64,000 nucleotides of DNA. Origin: Latilactobacillus graminis DSM 20719. Its GTDB lineage: Bacteria > Bacillota > Bacilli > Lactobacillales > Lactobacillaceae. Below, in pieces: positions 8,348 through 16,986 of the stretch. The position numbers were made by a program, and so were the translations under genes. The DNA lies in the NCBI RefSeq assembly GCF_001436415.1, contig NZ_AYZB01000058.1:124001-188000 (forward strand). The letters are read 5' to 3'. Numbering within the stretch: the first letter of the stretch is position 1; each line of letters begins with the position of its first letter. Below the pieces are notes generated by a model. The model was not told the origin of the DNA. It did no database searches and was given only the letters and a program-made list of their open reading frames with translations.

Positions 8348-9124
8348 ATGGCAGTCGTATCAGTTCAACAAGTTTCGAAAATTTATGGTCACCGTCTCAG
8401 CTTAGTCAATGCGCTTAATAATATCTCATTTGAAATTAAATCCGGTGAGTTTGTTGGTATTATGGGACCTTCAGGGGCTGGGAAGACGACGCTTTTAAAC
8501 ATGATCGCGACCATTGATCAGCCAACTCATGGGCGGGTGTTAATTAAAAATCAAGTTGTTAGCCGTATGCGCGAGGCCAGGCTTGCTAATTTTCGGCGTC
8601 ATGAGTTAGGATTTATTTTTCAAGATTTCAACTTATTGGATTCACTGACAGTTCGCGAAAATATTTTGTTACCATTGGCACTGGATAAGTTCAGTGTGGC
8701 GATGATTGAGCAACGACTAGCCCAAGTGAGTCGTGTGCTAGGGATTGGTAACTTATTAGCACGCTACCCAGACGAGATATCAATCGGTCAACGACAACGA
8801 GTAGCTTGTGGACGGGCGATGATTACCAAGCCAACATTATTGTTAGCAGATGAACCGACGGGCAGTTTGGATTCTAAGTCAGCAACTGAATTGTTACAAT
8901 ATTTAACTGTGATTAATCGCCAGGAGAAGGCAACGATTTTATTGGTGACGCATGATGCCTTTACCGCGAGTTATTGCCGTCGAATTCTCTTTATTCGGGA
9001 TGGCCAACTATTCTCTGAAATTATTCGAAATGGGAATCGGCAGCAGTTTTTTAATCAAATCATCGATATGCAAGCAACAATTGGTGGCGGAGGTCGATAC
9101 AATGCTATTACACCTGGCCATTAA
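8348..9124 (+). CDS. BceA-like ABC transporter ATPase
   Basis: ATP-binding subunit (258 residues) of a MacB/BceA-type exporter thought to protect against peptide antibiotics. It has Walker A GPSGAGKT (40-47), the Q-loop FQD (91-93), Walker B LLLADEP (164-170) with TGSLDS, and H-loop THD. The signature motif is altered: ISIGQRQR stands where LSGGQQQR is usual. This changes the second position and the first Gly, so ATPase cycling may be atypical. Its 3' end overlaps the permease gene by 23 bp, which indicates coupled translation. The divergent regulator genes probably control it. Confidence 0.92.
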   Translation: MAVVSVQQVSKIYGHRLSLVNALNNISFEIKSGEFVGIMGPSGAGKTTLLNMIATIDQPTHGRVLIKNQVVSRMREARLANFRRHELGFIFQDFNLLDSLTVRENILLPLALDKFSVAMIEQRLAQVSRVLGIGNLLARYPDEISIGQRQRVACGRAMITKPTLLLADEPTGSLDSKSATELLQYLTVINRQEKATILLVTHDAFTASYCRRILFIRDGQLFSEIIRNGNRQQFFNQIIDMQATIGGGGRYNAITPGH

Positions 9125-11207
9125 GAATGTTTTGAATCGTGCGCGTGATTATGCGGCCTATGTGATGGCGTGTGTCGTTGCGATGGTCGTTTATTTTTGC
9201 TTTATATCAATTGAAACTGCTCCGATCTTTAAACACATTGGGATGGCCGGGGAATCATTAGCCTTGGGGCGGATCCTTCAAATGACAGGTATTGTTATTT
9301 TGCTATTCGTTGTTTTTTTTCTAGTATATGCGAATTTATTTTTCATTAAAAAACGGCGCCGTGAGATTGGTATTTTAAGTATCATTGGCATTCCAAAATA
9401 CCAAATTAGTCTTTTATTTTTAGTGGAAAGTCTGATGGTCGGGTTAATTGTGCTCATGGTGGGCCTTTTTTTGGGGATCTTATTTTCTAAATTGTTTGCA
9501 ATGCTCTTGTTACGCATGATGGGAATAGCGATTGCCATGCCATTTTTAATTTCAGGACAGGCTGTGGAGCAAACAATCGTTATGTTTGGTGGTTTATTTC
9601 TATTGATGGGGATTTTAAATAGTACGATGATCTATCGCTATCAGTTGGTGATATTACTGCAAAAGATGACCTTTAGCCACAAGGTCCGCCGTCCCAATTG
9701 GCTCACTTATCTAGGCGGTATTCTCGCGCCAAGTTTAATCATTGGTGGCTATTATTTAGCAGATCACACACTGACTTATATGCCAAGGTTAGAACGCCGT
9801 TTCGGATTTGGGGTTGATTTACTCTATTTACTGACGATTCTGTTGTTCGAAATTATAGGTACCTTAGCTTTTTTTCAAGCTTATACCCAAATTTGGCTGC
9901 AATTTGAGCGTCGGTGGAAACACCTGTATTACCGAGGTACTCATTTGCTGAGTGTAACTAATTTAAGCTTTCGATTTAAAGAGAATGCGAAGATGTTGTG
10001 GATGATTACGATATTGTGTGCGGTCACCATTACGGCCATTGGGAGTGCCGCCATGATTTATACGTATAGCCAAGATGCTTTGCAGCAGAATACGCCGATT
10101 GATTTAATTTATTCGCAAAGCCAAAAGCCAGCGGTTAACGATATTTTAACTCGGTATCGTGTGCGACCAGTTAGCCAAGTCGATACTGCCTATAAATTAG
10201 TGACTGCTCGCTTTAAAGTGAATTCAACGGTTGCTAAAAATGGGATTCGAATGGATGGCGCAGCGGCAGTGATGCCATTAACACAATATAATCGGGCGAT
10301 GGCCCAACAGTTTGAGCAACCCGCGGTAAAGCTTAAGAACAATGCAGCAATTACCATCATCAATTTACCCCACACGATGCTCGAAGCGCCTTATAAAAAA
10401 GGCACTGGTGTGCTACGACGACAATCAGTTGGAATTCCGTTGCAAATTAAGCAAGCCGACACACCCAAGCTACGCATTGTTCATCTGCGCAAGCAATTCC
10501 CCAATGGTGCTGGAATTTTTTTTGATGGTGTCCTTAATGTAATTGTGGTTAATAATGCTGTCTATCGACAAATATCAGCGACCGTGATGGACCGGATCTA
10601 TACGGTTCAATTAACGACAGCCCAACAAATGCAAAAAGCCTTAATGCGTGAATTACTGCAGCTATCACGAAACCCGCGGCAACATGATTACTTAGTTATG
10701 CAAAAAAAATCCGGAACGACGCGCTATACCATTAAAACAACGGCGAAACATTTATCAGAGTTAAGCCGGTCGTCGGTTCTTTTGAAACAACCGAATCAAG
10801 CAATTGCCAATGCTAATTTTGGATTTTATCTGTATGTTGCACTTTTTATTGCGTTGATTTTCATGTTAGCCACGGGGAGCATCATTATGCTCAAACAGTT
10901 ATCAGAAGCGCAAGAAGCAACTTTACAGTATAGAACGTTAAAAAAAATTGGGATGAGTGTTAATGAAATTAAACGGATGATTTACTTTCAAATTTTGATG
11001 CTCTTTTTATTACCAATCATCTTGGGATCGATGCATGCTTTTTTTGCAATTCGTATGTTGGGTTTGTTTTTAGATAATCCTGGGTTACAATTAGCATATC
11101 TCGTTTGTGGTCTGTTGATTGTGATTTACTTTATTTTCTATTTAATCACGGCCAATATCTATAATCGAATTGTGAACGCACCACTCAATAGTGATGGATT
11201 TTATTAA
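9102..11207 (+). CDS. BceB-like ABC transporter permease
   Basis: Permease of 701 residues with FtsX-like organisation. There are groups of hydrophobic helices at both ends and a large extracytoplasmic region roughly between residues 300 and 560, where BceB proteins contact peptide antibiotics or lipid-cycle targets. KKRRREIGILSIIGI is a typical FtsX-family cytoplasmic loop. ATG 9102 has GGAGG eight bases upstream; the frame is open 50 codons further, but inside the ATPase gene. With the ATPase it should form the transporter that also signals flux to the BceS-like kinase. Confidence 0.9.
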   Translation: MLLHLAIKNVLNRARDYAAYVMACVVAMVVYFCFISIETAPIFKHIGMAGESLALGRILQMTGIVILLFVVFFLVYANLFFIKKRRREIGILSIIGIPKYQISLLFLVESLMVGLIVLMVGLFLGILFSKLFAMLLLRMMGIAIAMPFLISGQAVEQTIVMFGGLFLLMGILNSTMIYRYQLVILLQKMTFSHKVRRPNWLTYLGGILAPSLIIGGYYLADHTLTYMPRLERRFGFGVDLLYLLTILLFEIIGTLAFFQAYTQIWLQFERRWKHLYYRGTHLLSVTNLSFRFKENAKMLWMITILCAVTITAIGSAAMIYTYSQDALQQNTPIDLIYSQSQKPAVNDILTRYRVRPVSQVDTAYKLVTARFKVNSTVAKNGIRMDGAAAVMPLTQYNRAMAQQFEQPAVKLKNNAAITIINLPHTMLEAPYKKGTGVLRRQSVGIPLQIKQADTPKLRIVHLRKQFPNGAGIFFDGVLNVIVVNNAVYRQISATVMDRIYTVQLTTAQQMQKALMRELLQLSRNPRQHDYLVMQKKSGTTRYTIKTTAKHLSELSRSSVLLKQPNQAIANANFGFYLYVALFIALIFMLATGSIIMLKQLSEAQEATLQYRTLKKIGMSVNEIKRMIYFQILMLFLLPIILGSMHAFFAIRMLGLFLDNPGLQLAYLVCGLLIVIYFIFYLITANIYNRIVNAPLNSDGFY

Positions 11208-11224
11208 GCTCGGAGGGGACTTTT

Positions 11225-12013
11225 TTGCAATTAGCTATTTACCGCGCAAAGGCGCGTCAATTATTAAGAGGTAACTGGCAGAAGATGGCAGCTTTAGTGG
11301 CAGCTTGGCTGTTAGTTGAGATACTGGGAGATTCGGTCATTGAAAGCATCTTCGGTGCTGGCTCATTTGGTTATCAAATGGCCAATACCTTTGCCAATTA
11401 TTTTTTATATTTTATTTTTTTGAATGCCGCTTTTTTAGGGGTCTATAAAGTTAGCCAGAAAAAGCCAAGTTATTATCGGGATACAATGTTGTTATTTCGA
11501 AAACCTTTATATACGCATCTGGTGATTCTAAACATTGTACAACAGATTTTGAACTGGCTACTGTTATTAATCGGGTTAGTCCCTTTTTATCAATTATTGG
11601 GCTGGCGGCGGATTTTACGAGTTACATTTAATGGATTAGATTCGATTACACCGTTTCTCATGCAAATTAGCCAACGGTCTTCAATTTCTGAGACAGCTTT
11701 ATTATTTGTTATGGCAATCTTGATTTTATCATTACTTCAACCTGTGATTTTAGTGTTTTATCAGCTACTGGTGTTATTGAAGTTCGATTTACCACAAGCA
11801 TCGTTAAAATTAATTTTTAGTCTTGCAGGGGTGATTTTAAAGGGAAATTGGCTGAAGTTAATAGGACTGACCCTATCATTTATCGGTTGGGAATTAGTGG
11901 TCTATATGACAGCTGGAATTGGTTTTTTATGGTTTTATCCATATTTAATGATGAGTGTTACCATTTTTTATCAAGAAATAAAAGCCAAAAAAGTACAAAT
12001 TATTCAATCGTGA
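11225..12013 (+). CDS. DUF975 family membrane protein
   Basis: Integral membrane protein of 262 residues. The N-terminal AKARQLLRGNW and C-terminal LKGNWLKLIGLTLSFIGW followed by GIGFLWFYPY are hallmarks of the DUF975 family, whose biochemical role is unknown. About six hydrophobic segments are seen. Translation starts at TTG 11225, with CGGAGGGG eight bases upstream. It is 17 bp downstream of the BceB-like permease and shares its terminator, so it belongs to the transporter operon. It might assist the transporter or sense envelope stress; this is inferred from position only. Confidence 0.85.
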   Translation: MQLAIYRAKARQLLRGNWQKMAALVAAWLLVEILGDSVIESIFGAGSFGYQMANTFANYFLYFIFLNAAFLGVYKVSQKKPSYYRDTMLLFRKPLYTHLVILNIVQQILNWLLLLIGLVPFYQLLGWRRILRVTFNGLDSITPFLMQISQRSSISETALLFVMAILILSLLQPVILVFYQLLVLLKFDLPQASLKLIFSLAGVILKGNWLKLIGLTLSFIGWELVVYMTAGIGFLWFYPYLMMSVTIFYQEIKAKKVQIIQS

Positions 12014-12019
12014 AAGGGT

Positions 12020-12052
12020 CGCCATCCTAGTTGATGGCGAGTCTTTTTTTAT
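12020..12052 (+). terminator. Terminator of the ABC transporter operon
   Basis: CGCCATC (12020-12026) pairs with GATGGCG (12033-12039) over a short loop, followed by AGTC and seven T residues. Confidence 0.85.
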
Positions 12053-12124
12053 TTAGTTAGTCAATATAGTGTGCGCACCAGGTGGAATGCGCTACTATAT
12101 AAATTAGAAAGGTGGTCAATAAAA

Positions 12125-12904
12125 ATGCAATTAACAGTTTTGGGGTATTACGGTGGTTATCCATATGCTGGGGTCGGGACCAGTAGTTATTTATTAACCA
12201 GTGGGGATTATCATTTACTGCTAGATTGTGGGAGTGGTGCCCTATTAGCACTTGAGAAACAACTTGATCCATTACAATTAGATGCAGTTTTACTAACGCA
12301 TTATCATCACGATCACATCGCTGATGTCGGGGTTTTACAGTATTATTGGCAACTCCATCAGGGAACCAAACGGGAACCTATTTTACCTATTTATGGACAT
12401 CTACAAGATCCATTGAACTTTGGTAGTTTAACGCAACCGGGTGTGACACAGGGGTTTGGTTACCAAGAAGATACTGAATTAATGTTGGGACCGTTGAAAG
12501 TCACATTTAAACGGACTATCCATCCTGTACCCGCATTTGCGGTGCGAATTGAAGAACAAACAACCGGACAAGTGTTGGTATTCACAGCAGATACTGCATA
12601 CTTCTCTGAATTAGCAGCATTTTGTCAGTCAGCGGATTTACTAATGACCGATACGAATTTTCTCGAAGATCGTGTCGGGAAAATGGCCCATATGACCACC
12701 ACTCAATCGGGTCAGCTAGCCCGTGAAAGTGGTGTGGCCCAAATTCTATTAACGCACTTACCGCAAACTGTCGCATCATCAACTTTGCGAAATCAGGCCC
12801 AAGCGGTCGCTGGTGATGTATCCGTAATTGTAGCCCAACAAGAGTTGACAATTGAGGTGGGTGCGAGTAAGATGAACGATAGTAATCGAACTTACAAAAA
12901 ATAA
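12125..12904 (+). CDS. MBL-fold metallo-hydrolase (YhfI-like)
   Basis: Protein of 259 residues with the metallo-beta-lactamase metal motif HYHHDHIAD (HxHxDH), DCGSG, a later His in HPVPAF, an Asp in FTADTAYF and a His in LTHLP, which together would bind two metal ions. It resembles Bacillus YhfI and RNase Z-like hydrolases, but the 3' tRNA-processing exosite is not evident. The substrate is unknown. ATG 12125 follows AAAGGTGG; the frame is open 18 codons further upstream without a ribosome binding site. It is a single gene, between the transporter terminator and the spx promoter region. Confidence 0.85.
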   Translation: MQLTVLGYYGGYPYAGVGTSSYLLTSGDYHLLLDCGSGALLALEKQLDPLQLDAVLLTHYHHDHIADVGVLQYYWQLHQGTKREPILPIYGHLQDPLNFGSLTQPGVTQGFGYQEDTELMLGPLKVTFKRTIHPVPAFAVRIEEQTTGQVLVFTADTAYFSELAAFCQSADLLMTDTNFLEDRVGKMAHMTTTQSGQLARESGVAQILLTHLPQTVASSTLRNQAQAVAGDVSVIVAQQELTIEVGASKMNDSNRTYKK

Positions 12905-13186
12905 GTGTATTTTCATTAGAAAATAAATTCTATAATAACTTTTTTTGAATGGTATGAATAAATTTATCTATTAAAAAAATAGTTAATAATCATTTATTGG
13001 CGGGATAAACCGGTTTAATAAGACATTTTACCTATAAATGTTAATTAAATATTTATTAAAAAATAATGAATAAATTTATAATTAGGGTAGTTTTCTAGTG
13101 CTGACTCGCGTATAATAATATTTGTAAGAGAGAAATGATCGCGTTACTTTTTAGTAGCATATCATGTTAATAAAGGAGAGAGACAT

Positions 13187-13585
13187 ATGGTTACGTTATA
13201 TACATCACCAAGTTGTACATCTTGTCGTAAAGCTCGGGCGTGGTTAGAGGAACATAATATCCCATACCAAGAACGCAATATTTTTTCGGAGCCTCTCAAT
13301 AAAAATGAAATTAAAACAATCTTACGCATGACTGAGGATGGCACAGAAGAAATTATTTCAACTCGCTCTAAAGCTTTCCAAGAACTAAACATTAAAATTG
13401 ACGATTTATCAATCAACGAGTTACTAGACTTAGTTCAAAAAAATCCAGGGTTACTACGCCGACCAATTATTTTGGACGAAAAGCGCCTTCAAGTAGGTTA
13501 CAACGAAGATGAAATTCGGCGTTTCCTTCCACGTGAGGTTCGTGCATTAGAATTGCAACAAGCACAATTATTAGCAGGCTTCTAG
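13187..13585 (+). CDS. spx: Transcriptional regulator Spx
   Basis: ArsC-like regulator (132 residues) that binds the RNA polymerase alpha C-terminal domain and redirects transcription under disulfide stress. The redox switch CxxC is present as C10 and C13 (SCTSC), and the conserved arginine pair is at R91-R92 (LLRRPI). Length equals Bacillus Spx (131). Start ATG has AAAGGAGAG upstream. A TATAAT at 13111-13116 is a likely -10; the preceding 280 bp is very AT-rich with no gene. ClpXP degrades Spx, and a relative of its adaptor YjbH is encoded nearby (15504-16151). Lactobacilli usually carry more than one Spx paralogue. Confidence 0.95.
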   Translation: MVTLYTSPSCTSCRKARAWLEEHNIPYQERNIFSEPLNKNEIKTILRMTEDGTEEIISTRSKAFQELNIKIDDLSINELLDLVQKNPGLLRRPIILDEKRLQVGYNEDEIRRFLPREVRALELQQAQLLAGF

Positions 13586-13586
13586 C

Positions 13587-13622
13587 AAAAAAGTCGGGGG
13601 ATATGTGAGCCCCGACTTTTTT
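13587..13622 (+). terminator. Terminator of spx
   Basis: AAGTCGGGG pairs with CCCCGACTT around GATATGTGAG, followed by TTTTTTG. Confidence 0.9.
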
Positions 13623-13746
13623 GATGGTTAAAAAAGAGAATTGCCGCGGTGCAGATACTTGAATGTTCCGCCAGATACTGGTATGGTAAGTCAAAGAGAG
13701 CGAATTACGTTGCTGCTAAAGGCGCGTTAGAAAGGGGCGTTGTCCC

Positions 13747-14436
13747 ATGAGAATGGAAAAAATCGATGAGAACACAATCCGAGTTCTGTTAGAAAATGAT
13801 GATTTAGAAGAACGTGGAATTACAGGTCTTGATTTATTAAGTAATCATAAAAAAATCGAACGGTTCTTTTATTCAATTCTAGAAGAAGTGGACAGTGAAC
13901 ATACATTTGCAAATAATGATGCGGTAACTTTCCAAGTATTACCTAATGATCAAGGGTTAGAATTATTAATTAGTAAGAACCTCCCTAATTTTGAAGGTGG
14001 TAAAGGCCAATCGGAAATGGTGCAGGGCAAAGATGGTATTACTGAATATATTAAAGAACAACTTTTGAAACGGGATTCAGTTCAAGCTGATAAGACAGAT
14101 GAAGAAGACGAAGTTACGACTTACATGAATCAAGCTGACAATCCGATGAAACAAATTGTTTTAGCGTTTAACTCTTTTGACGATTGGGTTGCCTTAGCTC
14201 AACAGCTGCACATCGAAAGTGGTGTCTCGAATCTGTTTCTCTATAAGCACCATTATTATGCGCAGATTATTATCTTCATGGAGAATATGACTGAAACCTT
14301 CGCACGAGATGATTTAGCGGTTGCTAATGAATATGGACAAAAGTCAGAATATACTGCGGCATTTTTAAGTGAATTTGGTGAAAAAGTAATGGATAACAGT
14401 GCGCTTGAATTGACGCGGTATTATTTCAAAAATTAA
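13747..14436 (+). CDS. mecA: Adaptor protein MecA
   Basis: ClpC adaptor (229 residues) that delivers substrates, such as competence regulators in relatives, to ClpCP and promotes ClpC hexamer assembly. The N-terminal substrate-binding region (MEKIDENTIRVLLENDDLEERGI) and C-terminal ClpC-binding domain (FNSFDDWVALAQQL to AAFLSEFGEKV) flank an acidic linker (DKTDEEDEV). The start is ATG 13747, with AAAGGGG nine bases upstream; ATG 13753 is less well spaced. Its neighbours spx, coiA and yjbH make this a proteolysis and competence region. Confidence 0.95.
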   Translation: MRMEKIDENTIRVLLENDDLEERGITGLDLLSNHKKIERFFYSILEEVDSEHTFANNDAVTFQVLPNDQGLELLISKNLPNFEGGKGQSEMVQGKDGITEYIKEQLLKRDSVQADKTDEEDEVTTYMNQADNPMKQIVLAFNSFDDWVALAQQLHIESGVSNLFLYKHHYYAQIIIFMENMTETFARDDLAVANEYGQKSEYTAAFLSEFGEKVMDNSALELTRYYFKN

Positions 14437-14437
14437 A

Positions 14438-14482
14438 AGTAACGGGTTCTTCTTTTTTTGGAAGAACCCGTTACTTTTTTTG
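14438..14482 (+). terminator. Terminator of mecA
   Basis: The 15-bp perfect stem AGTAACGGGTTCTTC/GAAGAACCCGTTACT is followed by seven T residues. The coiA ribosome binding site lies only about 20 bp downstream, so coiA needs its own promoter within or just after this hairpin. Confidence 0.95.
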
Positions 14483-14506
14483 CGTATTTTCATTTGGGGT
14501 GAAAAA

Positions 14507-15481
14507 ATGAAAGTTGCACAGACAGCGCAGGGACACTTAATTCGGGCAGAGGAAGCTGTTAAAAGTCAGCTAAAAACGGGTTTTTTCTGTCCAAAATGTC
14601 AAAAAGCAGTGCATTTGCATTGTGGGGGACAAAAAGCACCATATTTTGCGCATATTGCCCATTATGTGCCTGGTGGTGGTGAGGGTTTAGCCCATCAAGT
14701 GGGAAAACAGGCAATTGCTGAATTGGCATCGATGCTGAATTGGCAGGTTACTTTTGAAGCGGCGATTGGATTTGAACAACGTGCTGACGTTTTTTTAACC
14801 CAGCACCAGCAACAATTAATTGTTGAATACCAGTGTAGTCCGTTAACACCAAGCAAGTTAAATCAGCGAACGTTAGGCTATCGCCGACAACATTTACCGG
14901 TGCAATGGGTGGTGGGTGATCGGTATCGGTTTGTAAAGCATCATTTAAGTCAACAACAACTTGGATTCATCAGTTATCGACGCCAATGGGGATTTTATGT
15001 CGTCTGTTATTCAGTGAAGCAACATCAATGGTTATTGTATCACCATATTGTTGCTCGTGATTTTGTAGGTTATGCTTGGCAAACCGCCTATCTAACGACG
15101 GTTGAATTTGGACAATTAATTTTAAAACAATCAGCGCTGCCAAGTGTTGGTGCTAGTGGTGATTCGATCCAGGTTCAACAACGTCAAGTAATAAGAAACT
15201 TGGGGTTGCAAGAGCCCCATTGTTTAGCGCTACAGGCTGCGTGTTACGCACGACGACAACGATTACAGAACGTTCCGATGTGGTGCTATTGCACCCAGAA
15301 TGTGCCACCTATTTATCAGTTGAATCAGTTTGAAAGTCGGGTTAGTTGGTGGTTAGCTAAACAACCAATAATGGCTTTTTTAACGTATGCGCCACTACTA
15401 CAGCAGCCCTTATTTGAGCAATCGTCGTTTGAACAGTGGGGACAAGTCGCTTTAGTACGCACCATAAAAAAAGAACCATGA
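14507..15481 (+). CDS. coiA: Competence protein CoiA-like
   Basis: Protein of 324 residues related to CoiA, which is needed for recombination of incoming DNA during transformation. A cysteine-containing N-terminal segment (FFCPKCQKAVHLHCGG, APYFAHI) is followed by a restriction-endonuclease-like core with FEQRADVFL and IVEYQCSPL, the expected acidic and Gln active-site positions, then a His/Gln-rich C-terminus. ATG 14507 follows GGGGTG; a TTG nine codons upstream sits in the mecA terminator. No other competence gene is adjacent. In streptococci and L. sakei, coiA belongs to the ComX/SigH regulon. Confidence 0.85.
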   Translation: MKVAQTAQGHLIRAEEAVKSQLKTGFFCPKCQKAVHLHCGGQKAPYFAHIAHYVPGGGEGLAHQVGKQAIAELASMLNWQVTFEAAIGFEQRADVFLTQHQQQLIVEYQCSPLTPSKLNQRTLGYRRQHLPVQWVVGDRYRFVKHHLSQQQLGFISYRRQWGFYVVCYSVKQHQWLLYHHIVARDFVGYAWQTAYLTTVEFGQLILKQSALPSVGASGDSIQVQQRQVIRNLGLQEPHCLALQAACYARRQRLQNVPMWCYCTQNVPPIYQLNQFESRVSWWLAKQPIMAFLTYAPLLQQPLFEQSSFEQWGQVALVRTIKKEP

Positions 15482-15502
15482 TCGCAATGATCTGGTTCGA
15501 AT
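15465..15502 (-). terminator. Terminator of the yjbH-like gene
   Basis: GAACCA (15473-15478) pairs with TGGTTC (15493-15498) with inner GATC/GATC pairing. On the minus strand it is followed by seven T residues. On the plus strand it overlaps the coiA stop and has only a weak T-tract. Confidence 0.8.
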
Positions 15503-15503
15503 T

Positions 15504-16151
15504 TTACGGGAGGACATGTAAAGCAACTCGAGAAACGTTCCTCTTTTGTTTTTGAAGTGATTGGTAAGTTTGTTCTGGCGTTGTTTCAGCATAACAGGCC
15601 TGTTTTAAAAGATCATAAGAATCACAGTTTTCAATCAACAGCCCAGATTCACTTTCACCTTTTAAATAGTTGAAAACTACCGCAGACGGTGTCGTTTGGA
15701 TATTCATTTCACAAGATAACTGTTGATCTGAGTCAAAGGCCTCTTTAGTAAGAGGACTATGCCAATCTTCTAGTAACATTTCGGTATCTAAACCAACTTG
15801 TTTGGCAATTGAGAGAACTAATTCGTTATCAAGCACCATATCTTCAGGTTGTTGGAATGCTTGCTGAAGTTGCATTAGAAATGATTGGCTTTTCTTACTG
15901 CCTTGAAATGTTGCTGCTTTATATGCAAGAACTGCCTCATAGATTGTGCTGAAGACGTGATTACGTAAATCTAAATCACGGCTATTTTGTTTTTGGAATT
16001 GCATATAATGTTCAACGTTTTTTAAGTTTAAAACTGGAATGAACTTAAAGTGAATATTTGCATCTGTTTCGCCGATAATCTTTAAAAGTGCCTTCTCGGA
16101 ACGTAAACAAAGTTGCCCGATTGGGTTAATGAATAAAAACACTTCTAACAA
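15504..16151 (-). CDS. yjbH: DsbA-family ClpXP adaptor, YjbH-like
   Basis: Thioredoxin/DsbA-fold protein (about 215 residues) of the YjbH family, which binds Spx and feeds it to ClpXP. The N-terminus LEVFLFINPIGQLCLRSEKAL aligns with the Bacillus FIDPLCPECW motif, but only one cysteine remains, so it is unlikely to be a redox enzyme. I chose TTG 16151 because GGGGG precedes it by seven bases; an ATG at 16196 would add 15 residues that fit the family poorly. It is convergent with coiA and upstream of the CYTH/relQ genes, the usual Firmicutes order. The function is inferred from family and neighbourhood. Confidence 0.85.
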   Translation of the reverse strand: MLEVFLFINPIGQLCLRSEKALLKIIGETDANIHFKFIPVLNLKNVEHYMQFQKQNSRDLDLRNHVFSTIYEAVLAYKAATFQGSKKSQSFLMQLQQAFQQPEDMVLDNELVLSIAKQVGLDTEMLLEDWHSPLTKEAFDSDQQLSCEMNIQTTPSAVVFNYLKGESESGLLIENCDSYDLLKQACYAETTPEQTYQSLQKQKRNVSRVALHVLP

Positions 16152-16256
16152 ATTAGTTCCCCCAAACTTTCTATGATTGTATATACGATGTGACACACTC
16201 GCACTGTCTACTTTAACAAAAAATTAAAATTATGCAATGAATTAGCTTGACAAAGA

Positions 16257-16865
16257 CTAACGCTGATGGATATGTGCCCGAGCAACTTTATTGCGTGGCG
16301 GTTGTTGGCTTAGTTGATATTTACTAGTTAACTTTTCAAAGGTTGCTGCACCTTGATGTATGTCGTGTACTTCGAGCTCAATTTCATAATCCTGAGTTTG
16401 ATCTGGATAATGGGTATAATCAAGTGTTAATAAGCCATTTGGTAAGGGACAAGTTTGCCGTTGGGTGGTTGCTTGGCCCCAAATGAAAAGGTCAGCAAGT
16501 TCAATAGCGCGTTCTACTAGATATGCAGCGACTTGCCCAGTGTTGAGCGGTTGTTGTCGCTCAATAGCCTGTATTGCTTGCTGATTAGTTAGTTGATCAG
16601 TAATTTCAAGTAAACTGTGGGTGGCTTTTACCATTGGCACTTTCAGTGTTTGTTCTGCAAAGGTGGCAAACCGCCGAATACGCAGGCCCCAGTGCCGGCT
16701 AGCTAGTCCTTGTTTAGGTAGCTCAAAATAATAATTAGTTTGACTAAACGGTGCTATAAAAGGATAATCTCGGTTTATATGATTAAACTGGTCAGCTGTG
16801 AGCATTGTTTTAAATTCGCGTTCAATTGCTTGTGTCTTAATTGAAAGCCCCTTTTTAAAAAGCAA
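16257..16865 (-). CDS. CYTH domain protein (YjbK-like)
   Basis: Triphosphate tunnel metalloenzyme-type protein of about 202 residues. The family signature ExExK is present as EREFK near residue 15-19. Further charged strands follow (WGLRIRRF, LTLDYTHYPD, YEIELEVHD) whose acidic and basic side chains would line the tunnel. Relatives hydrolyse inorganic triphosphate or thiamine triphosphate; the substrate here is unknown. The start is uncertain: TTG 16865 has only a weak ribosome binding site, while AAAAAGGGG lies inside the first codons in front of an ATT. It is divergent from relQ, as in Bacillus. Confidence 0.8.
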   Translation of the reverse strand: MLFKKGLSIKTQAIEREFKTMLTADQFNHINRDYPFIAPFSQTNYYFELPKQGLASRHWGLRIRRFATFAEQTLKVPMVKATHSLLEITDQLTNQQAIQAIERQQPLNTGQVAAYLVERAIELADLFIWGQATTQRQTCPLPNGLLTLDYTHYPDQTQDYEIELEVHDIHQGAATFEKLTSKYQLSQQPPRNKVARAHIHQR

Positions 16866-16986
16866 TGAACCTATCCTAGCATAAAAAAGGGACTTGTAAT
16901 GAAATTTGCATTTGAAGCGATTATTATTTATTCGATTCTAATCTATGTTAAAATAATGCTGTATGTGACAGAGTGAATGAGGGGTT

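Noticed and set aside
13623-13746. Third copy of the leuS/yqeG hairpin before mecA (GGCGCGTTA)
   Set aside because: The GCGTTA ending is similar, but no partner for the outer stem or G/AA internal loop was found upstream.
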